64,000 nt of DNA from Arachis hypogaea (taxonomy: Eukaryota > Streptophyta > Magnoliopsida > Fabales > Fabaceae): contig NC_092053.1 of NCBI RefSeq assembly GCF_003086295.3, forward strand, positions 114,833,905 through 114,897,904, written 5' to 3'. Under the pieces are notes generated by a model. The model searched no databases. It was not told where the DNA came from and was given only the letters and a program-made list of their open reading frames with translations. Position 1 is the first letter of the stretch. Each line of letters starts with the position of its first letter. The position numbers were made by a program, and so were the translations under genes. This document shows, piece after piece, positions 34,578 to 45,085 of this stretch.

Positions 34578-35897
34578 CTAATCCTGAGGATCAGGGATAG
34601 GTACACCGATATGCTCTGGCTCTGGCTGTGGTACCGGCTGAGTCTCCTGTGTCTGAGGTGGTGCCTCCATATGTGCTGGCTCATCCGCATGAATACCCTC
34701 AGTATGTAAATCTGCATGCTCCTCCTCATGGGTCTCCTCATCGAAACCGGAAGACTTTGGTAGAGGGGGTAGCTCAAGGCCCTGGGCCACAAACATCTGG
34801 TCAATCCGATCCAGGCGACGCATGATCTGGCGCTTGCTGCGCTCCATGTACCGGAAGAGACGCTGAACTAGTAAGTAAATCGGCTGAGGTGCGGCTGCAG
34901 TAGATGCTCCTGCAGGGGCTGATGATGAAGAGGGTCCAGCTCCCTCAACTGCTGCTCTGGCTCGAGATCGGCGGCGGGAGGCAGGCTTCTCGTGCACCCA
35001 GGATCCCCACGGAATAGTAACTGGCTCCTTCTGAGGGAGCGGTGGAGGTGGTGATACATCATCCTGGTGCCACGGAACTCCGGCTCGCTAAATCATCTGA
35101 GTAACCATGACTGGGAAAGGAAAGATACCTCGGGTGTGGGCTTTCCACATGAACCGCCTGATCAGCTGGGGGTAATAAACCTCTTTCCCCTCCATCACAC
35201 AGCTGATCAAGATCAATATAGCAACTGGGATCTCTGTGAAGTGAGTCGTAGGCATGACGTAATGAGCGAAGATCTGCTGCCAAGTCTTGGCCTCTCGGCT
35301 CAGATAACTAAAGTGCATCCCCTTGGGTGCTGTGTTATCGGCATCCATAACCCAAAGAGCATCCGGAGTGGCTACCACTGCTCTCAATGCCTCAAAATCA
35401 AAGGTCATGCAATGAAGGTCTATCTCGGCCTGTATATGTGCATCAGTGTCACTGGTCTTAGGCCGGCAAGTAAGGGCATCCTCAATGGCCTGCTCGGTGA
35501 TAGGTACCTCAATCCCCCTAACAAGTACCGAGTCAAGGGTATGGCGGAAGAAATTGTAGTAGAATTCCTGCACCCAAGATCGGTTCACCCGGCTCAATTC
35601 CCTATCCAAAAAAGCCAAACCCATCCGGTTAATACGCTGGTGGATGATGTCGGTCAAATCCGATGGAATAACCAGCTTCTTCTCAGTATTCAGATTTTTT
35701 GAATTGTAGCTTGGGAATCTGAGTTCACAGTAGAGATTGGAAAATTTGACCGTATCCTGAGCCGGTAGTAATTGGTTTGCTTTATCTATGTCATTTAGAG
35801 GGTTTTGAGCATAGGCCAGCAGTGAGGCAACAATGGGGTCTGGTATTTTCTTCCTCTTTTTGGAAGATGATGCTTTCCCTTTTCTTTTGTCTGACAT
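34578..35897 (-). pseudogene. ORF of the putative plant transposon protein type, one nonsense codon
   Basis: A single frame of 440 codons from ATG 35897 (MSDKRKGKASSSKKRKK, a basic N-terminus) to TAA/TGA near 34578, interrupted once by TAG at 35088-35090. The first 269 residues (ELRFPSYNSKNL, RINRMGLAFLDRELSRVN, WVQEFYYNFFRH, VRGIEVPITEQAIED) resemble the domain annotated in legumes as putative plant transposon protein, found in non-autonomous retroelements. The rest is basic, then Pro/Gln/Glu-rich. Molecular role unknown. After the stop the frame continues at once (RAGVPWHQDD), so the break is recent. Confidence 0.72.
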
Positions 35898-36299
35898 CCT
35901 GAAAAAGACAAATATGATAGCAATTAAACATGTAGCACATAGCAATTAATAGCAACTTCAAGATGTAAGATGAATGACAAGCAATCATGATGTGCATTGA
36001 AAACTTGGTGTGCAAATAAGCATAAGTGGAAACATAAACCAAGAAATCAATACATCCAACAATGTACACAATTCTTGAAGAATAGGCATATTCATCATCA
36101 TAACTCAAAAGAATGGTTAATGAGTCGAGTAAAGAGAAATGAAGTGAGTAGGTTAAACAAGTTAGTGAGTAAGAGGTGAGATTGATAGTTAGTGTTATGA
36201 TGAAAGAAAGCTTGCCTAACAAAAGGATTCACAAAATGCATACAAAGAGGTGTAATTATTGATGATGAAAATGAAATTGTAGCGGGGTGCAATGAATTG

Positions 36300-37189
36300 A
36301 AAGGAAACCATCAATGTTATGGTTACTAAAGTCAACAACTCTTATTCATTAAGCAATGAAATCATCATACCTTTGAAAGAATGGTTAAAGAGGGTTAAAT
36401 GTGAGTAAAAGTTAACTAGTTAAAGAAATTAGTAAGTTAGAAAAAAAATGGATTAGTGGCATGATGATATTTAGGCTCAAAGAAAAGAGGAGTTGTGGCT
36501 AGACATAGAAATCATGTTCACAATGTTTAAAGCAAATCCCGGAAGTCGAAAGTAACGGAAATAGCCCAAATTTGCAATAGAGACTAAAATGAGAATAAAT
36601 TTCTCGAAAATTAGGCAGCATCCCGGCTTAAAATTGGACGTTTTCGGATATCAAAATAGCACAAATAGCAAGAAAGCAACATCAATTAAGCACAGCCGTA
36701 GTGGTACAGCATTCAGGCAACAAGAAGTGCATAAAAAGCAGTCCAAAATCAGCATACAACATCCAAATAGACAAACAGCGAATATGCACAAACGGAGCAC
36801 TTATTAGGCCTAGAATCCTCTATCCAGTCCTAGCTACCTAACCGCAATTATTTCTATCTATCCTAACATGCAACATTTCGATTCTGACTAACTAACAGAA
36901 ATGAAAGATTAATAGAAAGCAGAGTTGGAGCAGGAACCTGGGAGCTGGGCAGAATAAAAAATGGGTGGCAGGGGGGTTGGTAGTGAGAGAGAGAGAGAGA
37001 CTGGCCGTGTGATGGTGGTGGCCGGCGGAGGTTCACGGCGGCGTGTGTGAGAGACAGGGCAGTTGAGAGGGAGAGGGAGAGAAAGGCAGAGGGGGTGGGT
37101 GGCGATGGCGGCGCAGTCGCCGGCGGTGACAGAATTGCGACCGGTGGTTATGATGGTGGTTGGTGGAGTTGAAGGAAGGAGAAGATGGG
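36300..37189 (-). other. Interior spacer of the non-autonomous element
   Basis: No ORF recognised. It passes from AT-rich sequence into a GA-rich stretch (36985-37000, 37060-37095) before the GC-rich repeat block. Confidence 0.4.
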
Positions 37190-37850
37190 AGTGAGAAGAG
37201 GGTGCGCGACTGCGCAGCGTCCCTGCGTCTAAGGTTTTCATATCTTCATATCGACGCGGGCGCGCACAATGCGCGACCGCGTGCATTGACGTATCTAGGA
37301 ACCGACGCGGGTGTGTACGGTGCGCTAAGGCGTGGATGATGAAAAATAGGTAACGACGCGTGTGAGGAGTTGGGCTGGAGGCTTAAGGTTGGCCCAGATT
37401 AGGCCTAACTCTCTGAAAAATGGCCTGGAAGTTGCACTACTAGACCTGCGTGCACGCGACATGTGCGCGTCCGCGTACATTGGCAGCTTATCATAGAGCG
37501 CGCAAGCGTGATGTGTGCGCTCGCGTCCTTTCCTTCTCTTGCCATATGGGCGCGCACGCGGCATGTGCGCGTCCGTGCGAGATGAGTTAGGCTGGGGGCT
37601 CAAAGTTGGCTCAGATCCAGCGCAACTCTCTGGATATTGGCTCAGAAGTTGCAGCAGCAGATCGACGCGGACGCGGCAGGTGTGCGTCCGCGTGCACTTT
37701 CTTGTTCTCGTGATCGGCGCGCACGCACGTAGTGCGCGTCAGCGTTGGTTGTGTTGGGCTCAGGGCATAGTGTTTGCCCAAGAGAGGCCCAACTCTCTGG
37801 TATGGTGTATGGTGGTGCATCCGCTCATGGACGCGTGCGCACGCGTCCTC
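37190..37850. repeat. GC/CpG-rich imperfect tandem repeats
   Basis: Blocks anchored by AACTCTCTG (37404, 37624 and 37789; spacings about 220 and 165 bp) alternate with CpG-dense text such as ACGCGGGCGCGCACAATGCG and GTGCGCGTCCGCGT. The base composition is very unlike its surroundings. No coding evidence; the open frames here read through the repeats. Confidence 0.65.
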
Positions 37851-37853
37851 CCC

Positions 37854-37884
<31 letters not shown>
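37848..37884. repeat. Poly-C / poly-T homopolymer junction
   Basis: About 12 C followed by about 23 T. Prone to length errors in sequencing. Confidence 0.9.
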
Positions 37885-38212
37885 GGAAAATGCCTAAAAG
37901 CTCTAAATTGCCCAAAGACTCCCCATGATGCCTACAACTCCTTATTTAGTCAAAAACCACACACTTTCTAAAGTGCAAGTTGGTTTTGAGATTTATTCCA
38001 TTTCTACTAAGCACAACATACATGTTAATATGCTAGCAACTAGTGTACACAAACAAGCTAATTATGAGATAAAAAAAACTACCTACAATAGTAACTCAAA
38101 TCACTTATTAAACAAAATTAGAAGAGAGTGGAAAGAGTTTACCATGGTGGGGTGTCTCCCACCTAGCACTTTTAGTTTAAGTCCTTAAGTTGGACATTTG
38201 GTGGAGTCCTTG

Positions 38213-39916
38213 CTAGGGTGGTTTATGCTTGAATTCTTCTTTGAATCTCCACCAGTGTTTGCACTTCCGATAGCCTCCGGGATCCCAACTTAAACGTACA
38301 AGGCTTTCAAGGGGGCCTAAGCAAGTGACAAGGCCCCTAAGTAGAGATTGGTCCATGTATGTTCCGGGGTCCCATACTTTATTTGTTAACCCCTTTTCTT
38401 CTTGATCTTCATGCGTCCAATAGGGTGATAAACTTATTGAATTTTCCTTGTAACTCATACTCATCATCCTAATTCCATTGAATTTAGCTTCACTCCACTT
38501 TTGAAATTTAAAGTTTGATCCTCCATCCTTTATGCACCTTGATTCAAATTGTCCACCAACATCTAATCCTTTCTTACTCTCTAGCCCACAAAGAGTTCTA
38601 AGTTGACCATCCGTTTCTAACAACGCATATTGATATAGGCCAAGGAAATTAAAGGATGAGATGATTACCCACTCAATTTGTAATTGGGATGGCGACTTAG
38701 CAAGGAAGATATCCAATGGTCTTGACATTGTAGGTTCCACTTTCTTTGGCTCCTCCGTGATGATTTCCATCTTTTGATAGCTTTCTTTAAATTCTCCTTG
38801 TTTGCTAACTTCCTCCAAACCTTCTTCATTGATCAAGTCATGTGTTGGAGGTTGCGCACCCTCCTCAACATCGGTTTCACATTCAATGGGAGAAGCTTCA
38901 ACAAGATCACCATTGTCACTTGATGTAGAGTTATTTTCGTTGATGGAACTTCCTTCTTGTTCAACCTCCTCTAGGTCTTCTTCCACTTCTTTATCTTCAA
39001 CAATCTTTATTTCCTCCGCTTGTTGAAAAATACACTCCATTTCCTTGTGCTCAACTTGAGACTCTAAGGTCTCCCTCATACTTCCCTCTTTGGTTGCTTT
39101 TTCACAATCATCCGTGAACTCATTTTGCTTGTGATATGAATCCCAAGAGTCCATCTTTTGACGGATGGTTGCCTGAAGCCGATCCATTTCTTCCTTGAGA
39201 GGATCCTTTGATTCTTTTTCCTCTTCACTAACATAAGTAGGATCATATGGCTCTTAGATTGATGGACATGGATTTTTTTTCGTGGAGGGTTGTGGCGAAA
39301 GGGAGAAATCATGATATGGTTGGAAAGGAGGTTCATCAAAGCTTGGAGGTGGGAGGGCATTTTGGTTGTTGGTAGAAGGTGGGATTATACGGGACATAAA
39401 TTATTGGAGAGTAGAGGTGAAACAAGTGAGTGCGGTTTGGAGCTCTTCTTGCTCTTGAAGAATGATACCAAGTGTATCATCCATAGGAACTTGGTGTGGA
39501 GGGTAAAGATGTTGGGGTGGTGGTGATTCATGTTCATAATTGTCACAAGGGTATGCATAAGGGGAATATGGATTAAGATTGCGTGGAGGCAATTGGTGGA
39601 AAAAGGATGTGGATTGAGAATATGGTGGTCGGAACGGTGGTGTTTGAGGGCTATGTTGAGAGTATGGTGCATAGAATGATGGTGATTGAGTAGCATCATC
39701 ATGATGAGAACCATCATATTCATTGGAATGATATGCATTATGGGAAGGGTTACCATCATAGTAGCTTGAATGAGGAGGTTGCCATGATGATTGCTCATAT
39801 GGATGTGGCTCCCTTCTCAAAAATTCATCTCTCCCATAATGTGAGCCATCATTCAAGTTTTCATCACCTACAACATAGTCATAACCATATCCAAAACCAC
39901 AAGGACGAGAATTCAT
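38213..39916 (-). pseudogene. Gag-position ORF of the non-autonomous element, two nonsense codons
   Basis: The first ORF after the primer site (130 nt from the LTR). One frame of 568 codons from ATG 39916 (MNSRPCGFGYGYDY) to a stop at 38213, broken by TAA at 39401-39403 and TAA at 39257-39259, with no frameshift. The N-terminal ~170 residues are rich in Pro, His, Tyr and Ser; the middle is strongly acidic (coiled-coil-like Glu/Lys runs around EDKEVEEDLEEVEQEG); the C-terminus has WWRFKEEFKHK. No zinc knuckle or protease motif is seen. By position it may be a gag-like or accessory protein of the element; I do not know its function. Confidence 0.7.
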
Positions 39917-40044
39917 AGTGACAAATAAGAACAAAACAAATATGGTCCTAAAACTAATAAAAAAAATTAACAAACAAACGAAAAGCAAACGTATTCACAA
40001 TATTCACATATTTATATTAACCAAAAACATGGCACTCGTGTGCA

Positions 40045-40063
40045 TTCCCCGGCAACGGCGCCA
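40045..40063 (-). other. Primer-binding site of the non-autonomous element
   Basis: In minus-strand sense TGGCGCCGTTGCCGGGGAA, six bases inside the right LTR. This primer site is familiar from plant Ty3/gypsy elements of the Athila/Tat type, which hints at the helper lineage. Confidence 0.8.
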
Positions 40064-40069
40064 TTTTCA

Positions 40070-41501
40070 TGATTTGGATTTTTGCCGGTATAGAAATTAT
40101 CAAGTAACCAATCGTAGTATAGTCTAAACCGACACAAAATCCATCATCAAACAATTATACAATCTATAATCGAGAGTATTAATCTCCCAAGTCGTTCTTC
40201 CCTAGGAATGCTACAAGGATGCATGCTATTGGTTAAGTGGTCTTTTGTGGCTTGAAGAGTGTGGCATAAAAGTGCTAATAAAAGAAAACAACAATCAATC
40301 AATATTAAAAGCCTTGGCCAAGGTTGAACATTGGAAGTTCTATCACTATAGTTTCCTTCAATGATGATAACAATTAAGTCTTGCTCCACTTAGTCAACCT
40401 CTAATTATAGAGGAAATTCAAGTGAGAATGACTAGCTTGAGTCACAAGTCCTAGCTTCACCCTAAGGGATTCTAGCTTTAGTGCACTCCAAACCAATTGC
40501 AATTCTTAATCCTCAATCAGCAATTGACATCCATTATTCAAGTGTCTCCAATGAATCAACCACTAGGCCAAGTGAGAGAATGCTACTCCATATCTAAACT
40601 TGGCATTTTCTCAAACATTTGGAAGGCAAGAATGAAAGACATAGTAGAATGGAGAAGAGACTTAGAATCAAAGTATTTCAATACAAGAAATTAACAACAA
40701 TAAGAACAATGAACAACAATGAAAATGAGATCTCCAATGCATTAATAGAATCCAAAACAACAAAATCAAATCTAAGATCTATGGGAATTGAATAATTACA
40801 AACACTAGTTGAGATTAGAGAAGAGGATCTATAACATGAACAAAGTAAATTGAGAGTTGCAATGGATCTCACCAAAGAATGGTTGAAAATGGAGAAGAAA
40901 TGAAGATGAACCCTAGAGAGAGGTTAGAGTCTCTCTCTCTAACAATGTAACTAACTAAAAATATCTAGAAAGTGTAAAATGAGCCTATGGATGTGAATGT
41001 GTGTCAATCCCCTTCAATCCTTGGTTCTTATATGCAGTTTGGCGCCAAAGTTGATTGCTAAAACCTTCCAAAATCACCAGGCACGTGTTGCAATAACAGA
41101 ATCACGTGCAGATTACGACGCGTGTGCGCACGGTACGCGTGCGCGTCCCTGGCTAATTCCGCAATGTGCGCGCGGGCGCCTTATGCGCTTGCGCGTGCTT
41201 GGCCGAGGTCAATTCTTTGGCTTTTATGCTTCTCTCCACTTGTATGCTTCCTTTCTTGCTCCTTTGATCCATGCCTAGCCTATTTCAACCTGAGATTACT
41301 AGCAAACACATCAAGGCATCTTATGGAATCAAGGATGAATTAAAATTATCAAATTAAAGGTTTAAAAAGCATGTTTTTACACTTAAGCACAACTACGGGA
41401 GAGATAACAAAACCATGCTAATTCATAGGCTAAATGCGAGAAAAGGTCATCAAAATACTCTAAATTCAATATAAGATAAACCCTAAAAATGGGGTTTATC
41501 A
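40070..41501 (-). repeat. 5' LTR of the non-autonomous element (1432 bp)
   Basis: Direct repeat of 31384-32815, the same length, differing by scattered single bases, several of them in the CpG patch near 41110-41200. Confidence 0.9.
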
Positions 41502-41989
41502 CCGCCGCCTATGATGGAGAAGGGAAAACCGCGTTTAGTGTCGCCGCACGCCATTTCTATTTCTGTTTTTGCTTCTTCTGATTTACTTTTGTTGTTGCTT
41601 CATTATCCATTGTTGTTGGTGGTGTTGTTTTTCTAGTTGTTGTTGTCTCACTGCTTCTACTTTCTGCTTCTGCATTCTGCTTCTGCATGCTTCTGTTTCT
41701 GCATTTGGTTGATTTTGGGGAAAAAATAGAGAAGGGTATTTTTGTCCGAAGGACGATTTTAAAATAAACTGAAACCTTTGGGACTATTTTGTAGTGAAAA
41801 AAGGCTAGGGTTGAAATAAATTTTTGGCCTCTATGTTTGGGACCAAAATCGTATTTAACCCTAATATTTATGTGTATTAAATTATTTAACGAGTCATGCT
41901 TAAATTTAATTAATTTATATTCGTAATTATTTTATTGTAAAGCAATATGAAATGCAATAAGCAATAAATTCCAAAAACTAATGAATAGT

Positions 41990-42295
41990 CACTACAAGAA
42001 AAATATTGAATATCATTGGATTGGTGGTCCTCTTGAACTTTGGTGGATTAACCTTTAAGAAGGTTGCCAGCGTCATTGGCCCCTGAGCTTTATTTCCGCT
42101 ATTGCCATTATTATTTATCTGTTGCCCAAGAGCCTCTGCAGTGGCCTGCATAGTAGCAGCCATATTTTCTAACGCCGCCATAAAGTTTACCGGGTCATTC
42201 GGGTTAGTTTTCGGTCCTTGAGCACTAGTACGACCTTTCCCACGGCCTCGACCGCGTCCACGAGGTGCCATCTGGTTCCTATACATACCAAACAA
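41990..42295 (-). pseudogene. Ty3/gypsy gag N-terminus, truncated
   Basis: ATG at 42295 (MFGMYRNQMAPRGRGRGRGK) leads into a gag start like that at 54792: basic RG-rich, a low-complexity middle, then MTLATFLKVNPPKFKRTTNP. Similarity stops at about 42015, and the last residues are unrelated. In minus-strand sense the text beyond the break ends CTTGTAGTG (41990-41998), which looks like a CACTA transposon terminus. No pol follows. Confidence 0.78.
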
Positions 42296-42411
42296 TCGAT
42301 ATCAAGTTGATCAGTCTCAATATCGGAAGTCTAGTGCTTCAAAGTCCAAAATGCATGCTCATGAACGTTTATGACAGTTATATCAGTCAGATATCCTAAT
42401 AGCACAGAAAC

Positions 42412-42434
42412 ACACACACACACACACACACACA
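42412..42434. repeat. (CA)n microsatellite
   Basis: About 12 CA units between the truncated gag and its primer site, within the 5' leader of the element. Confidence 0.9.
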
Positions 42435-42480
42435 GAAAATGCACAGAAGCATAGTCACTCCGTCCCTCAGGTTCTACAGG

Positions 42481-42501
42481 AACGAACTGCTTTGATACCA
42501 T
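42481..42501 (-). other. Primer-binding site of gypsy element A
   Basis: In minus-strand sense TGGTATCAAAGCAGTTCG, the initiator tRNA-Met type with one change from TGGTATCAGAGC. It adjoins the LTR starting at 42505. Confidence 0.8.
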
Positions 42502-42504
42502 AAT

Positions 42505-45085
42505 GTAACACCCTACCACACAGAGCCTTATGCTTGAGTCATAAAATAGAGGTGGCGAGGTATTACGAACTCTAAAAATAAAATTTAGTAGATATAATAG
42601 TGTGAAAATGTTTATAACAAGGAGCCTTTGAAGAAAAAGGGGTAAATCAAAATCGTTAAATTGAAAAGCACAACACTCCGATCGATAACGTAAATGATAT
42701 ATGTACAATAGAGTGCCAAGATACAGCTATCAAAGCCCAGGTCTCGGTTCGCGAAGGTAACCAGTCCGAGCACATAGTTATACATACATATATAAAGTAG
42801 GAGAACCCAAAAGAAACCCAAAAGACAAGTTACAAAACCTGTTTTCCAAAATAACCTCTAAAAGGATTCAATACAGTATATATATAATGGAGATAATAAG
42901 TATTTAAGTAAGTACAGATAACCAAAATAAAGTCCTGAGAGCTAAAGATCTTCGCTAAATCAGACGTCTCCAGCATGCCTCAACGAGGAGTCTCACGTCC
43001 TGCATCAGAAAACCACAAAATTTGCATTGATGAGAACCAAAGGTTCTCAGCATGGTAACAATGCCCAAATATCTAACATATAATATCCTCGAAAAGACAA
43101 AGGCAATCCTAGAACTCCCAATTCATAATTAAAGCGTATAAACATGACTAAACCAAGAGAAACGAAGATAGGCAACTAACTAAGGATCTTCAGTCTAACT
43201 AAAACTCCATTTTCCAAATCTTTCAAACCTCCCAACCGCCACCAGTAATTTGATATCACAAACACAATTATATCAAACAAAGAAATGCACAAATAGAAAG
43301 CAGATACCGCAGTTAGACAATTAGCAAGTAATTATGCAGTCAATTAAGCATTCCAAACAAATTACATATAATGCATATGATGTATGCCTGTCCTAGTGGC
43401 TGATGAGTCTCATCTGTCGGTTATAAAGCCAACCCGACAAGTCCTGGTAGCTAACCATTGGACTGTCCCTCTGTCGCGCATCCCCAACCCGAGTTATTCA
43501 CAAACATAATCATAATCACATACAACACCCTCACTGGTGTTTATCCACAGGGGCAAGCACATCTAGAACTTTAACAGTGTCCGGCCACACTTACGACATA
43601 GGGTCAGCAGAGTATCGAGTCTCAGCCTGGAGCACGTGATGGCTAGCCACTGCTTTCACCCAAGGAAACTCATATCTCAGATAGGTAGAAGTGTAACAAT
43701 CACAATATCAATTAATCAGCATATATGCATTCATTCTCAGCCATAAGTCAACATTTATCTCAGCCATCCGGCTTAAGATCATAATTCATAACCAGCCATA
43801 ATCCATCATCATATATAGCCATTCGGCTGATATCATACATAACACTCCTACCATCCTCCTCAACAACTCATACAATCATCATTAGTTATAATTCCTCAAT
43901 ATTTCCATTTTCTTCATCCACAAGTTACCCCTTCCCTAGCTTCTTCTTAATTACTAGGCATTCTATAATGATTTAGGACATAAAGGATGAAAATAGGGGC
44001 TTAGAAGCTTGAAATTCGGTTTTAAAAGCACAAAAATCATACTTGCTGGAAACAGGGTCACGTGTACACGTAGGTTTTGCGTACGCGTTAGCGCCAAAGA
44101 AATCCCAGTCACGCGTATGCGTGGGCGACGCGCACGCGTGAGCGTGCATTTTAGCCCATTACGCGTACGCATTGCTCTTTCTCGCGCACTCATGCGGACC
44201 AGGCAGAATCGACTGGTCGCGCATGCGAGTTTCGGGTACGCAAAATCCCCATGTCACGCGTACGTGTGGGCAGACAATTTTGCCTGCATACAAGATGCAT
44301 GCATACGCATGTTATGCAGTAATACAAAAAGCTGCTAAGTCTCATTTTTCCAGTTTCCGCACCAAACTTCGATCGAGCATAACGTCCTTATTTTAAAACA
44401 TTTTCCTCCGTTCTTCGAACGACATAAACATCTCAGACCCAATTCTATTTCTAAACAAATTTGATACAAATTGGGCGTCCGGGGACTAAGTTATGCTCCG
44501 CCAAAGTTGGGCCAAAATCAAAGTTTTCAACAAAAAAAACCAACAAGCTCCAATTTTCAAATATGCACTTCCCAATCCTTTTAAAACTAACCAAAACCTT
44601 ACCGTTTCAACCTCAACCACATTTTCAACTTCCATATTCATTCCACAATGCATCAATTCTTTATTTCATCAACTTTAACTCAATAATACAAGTTCACAAT
44701 TCACAATATACATCATCAAATACCAACCTTCCTTTTTTATCAATCCTCAAAACCAAGACTTTAAATTTCACATTGTTCAACATACAAACCAATTAACCAA
44801 ATCAAGCATAATTCTCAACTTCAATTCAATCTTCGTACATACCAAGTATCATCAGACACAATTCACATACATCATCAACAAAACACCAATTCCACCTTCA
44901 TCCATGTAATCCCTTCTAACCAATCAACAACATCTCAAATTCATTGCCTATCCTAGAGTCTCTAGCATAAGTTTTCACATTACATTATATTTTAGATACA
45001 AGAAACCAAAACCATTCCTTGGCCGATTTTTGTTCAACCCGAAATACTTCTAATTTCACTTTTTCCTCAAATTTCAATGTTCCAA
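42505..45085 (-). repeat. LTR of gypsy element A, truncated
   Basis: Begins (plus strand) TGTAACACCCTACCACAC next to the primer site, so it is the 5' LTR of a minus-strand element. It is cut at about 45085, where a different LTR family begins. It contains a CpG-rich patch at 44050-44270 (CACGCGTATGCGTGGGCGAC and similar). No ORF of note; only one LTR and a gag stub remain of this element. Confidence 0.65.

Larger units (their letters stand above)
31381..41501 (-). mobile_element. Large non-autonomous LTR retrotransposon (10.1 kb, minus strand)
   Basis: Two 1432 bp direct repeats bracket a 7.25 kb interior. Orientation is minus: the primer site adjoins the right LTR and the purine tract adjoins the left one. 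CCGCC flanks both sides (31376-31380 and 41502-41506). The left border reads TGATGATTTGG, so the LTR end may carry three extra bases. By eye the LTRs differ at about 17 positions (about 1.2%). The interior carries two broken ORFs but no protease, integrase or reverse transcriptase that I can recognise, so it depends on another element (LARD-like). Confidence 0.88.
30992..41861. mobile_element. Mutator-like non-autonomous element holding an LTR retrotransposon
   Basis: Left end GGGTTAAATACGATTTTGGT (30992) and right end the complement of GGGTTAAATACGATTTTGGT (41842-41861), with inverted similarity continuing for about 120 bp through the GGACTATTTTGT and TTTCAGTTTATTTTAAAAT segments. TAATATTTA (9 bp) flanks both sides (30983-30991 and 41862-41870). 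Without the retrotransposon at 31381-41501 it is about 750 bp, with a GC-rich GCCGCC centre and no transposase. The 9 bp duplication suggests the Mutator superfamily. Confidence 0.82.

Noticed and set aside
35067..35702. 211-codon plus-strand frame
   Set aside because: Antisense to the better supported minus-strand ORF of the retroelement, which has a recognisable domain and continues in frame past one stop.
42612..42821. 69- to 125-codon minus-strand frames inside the LTR of gypsy element A
   Set aside because: Hydrophobic low-complexity translations with no second copy to compare and no resemblance to the LTR ORF of family B.
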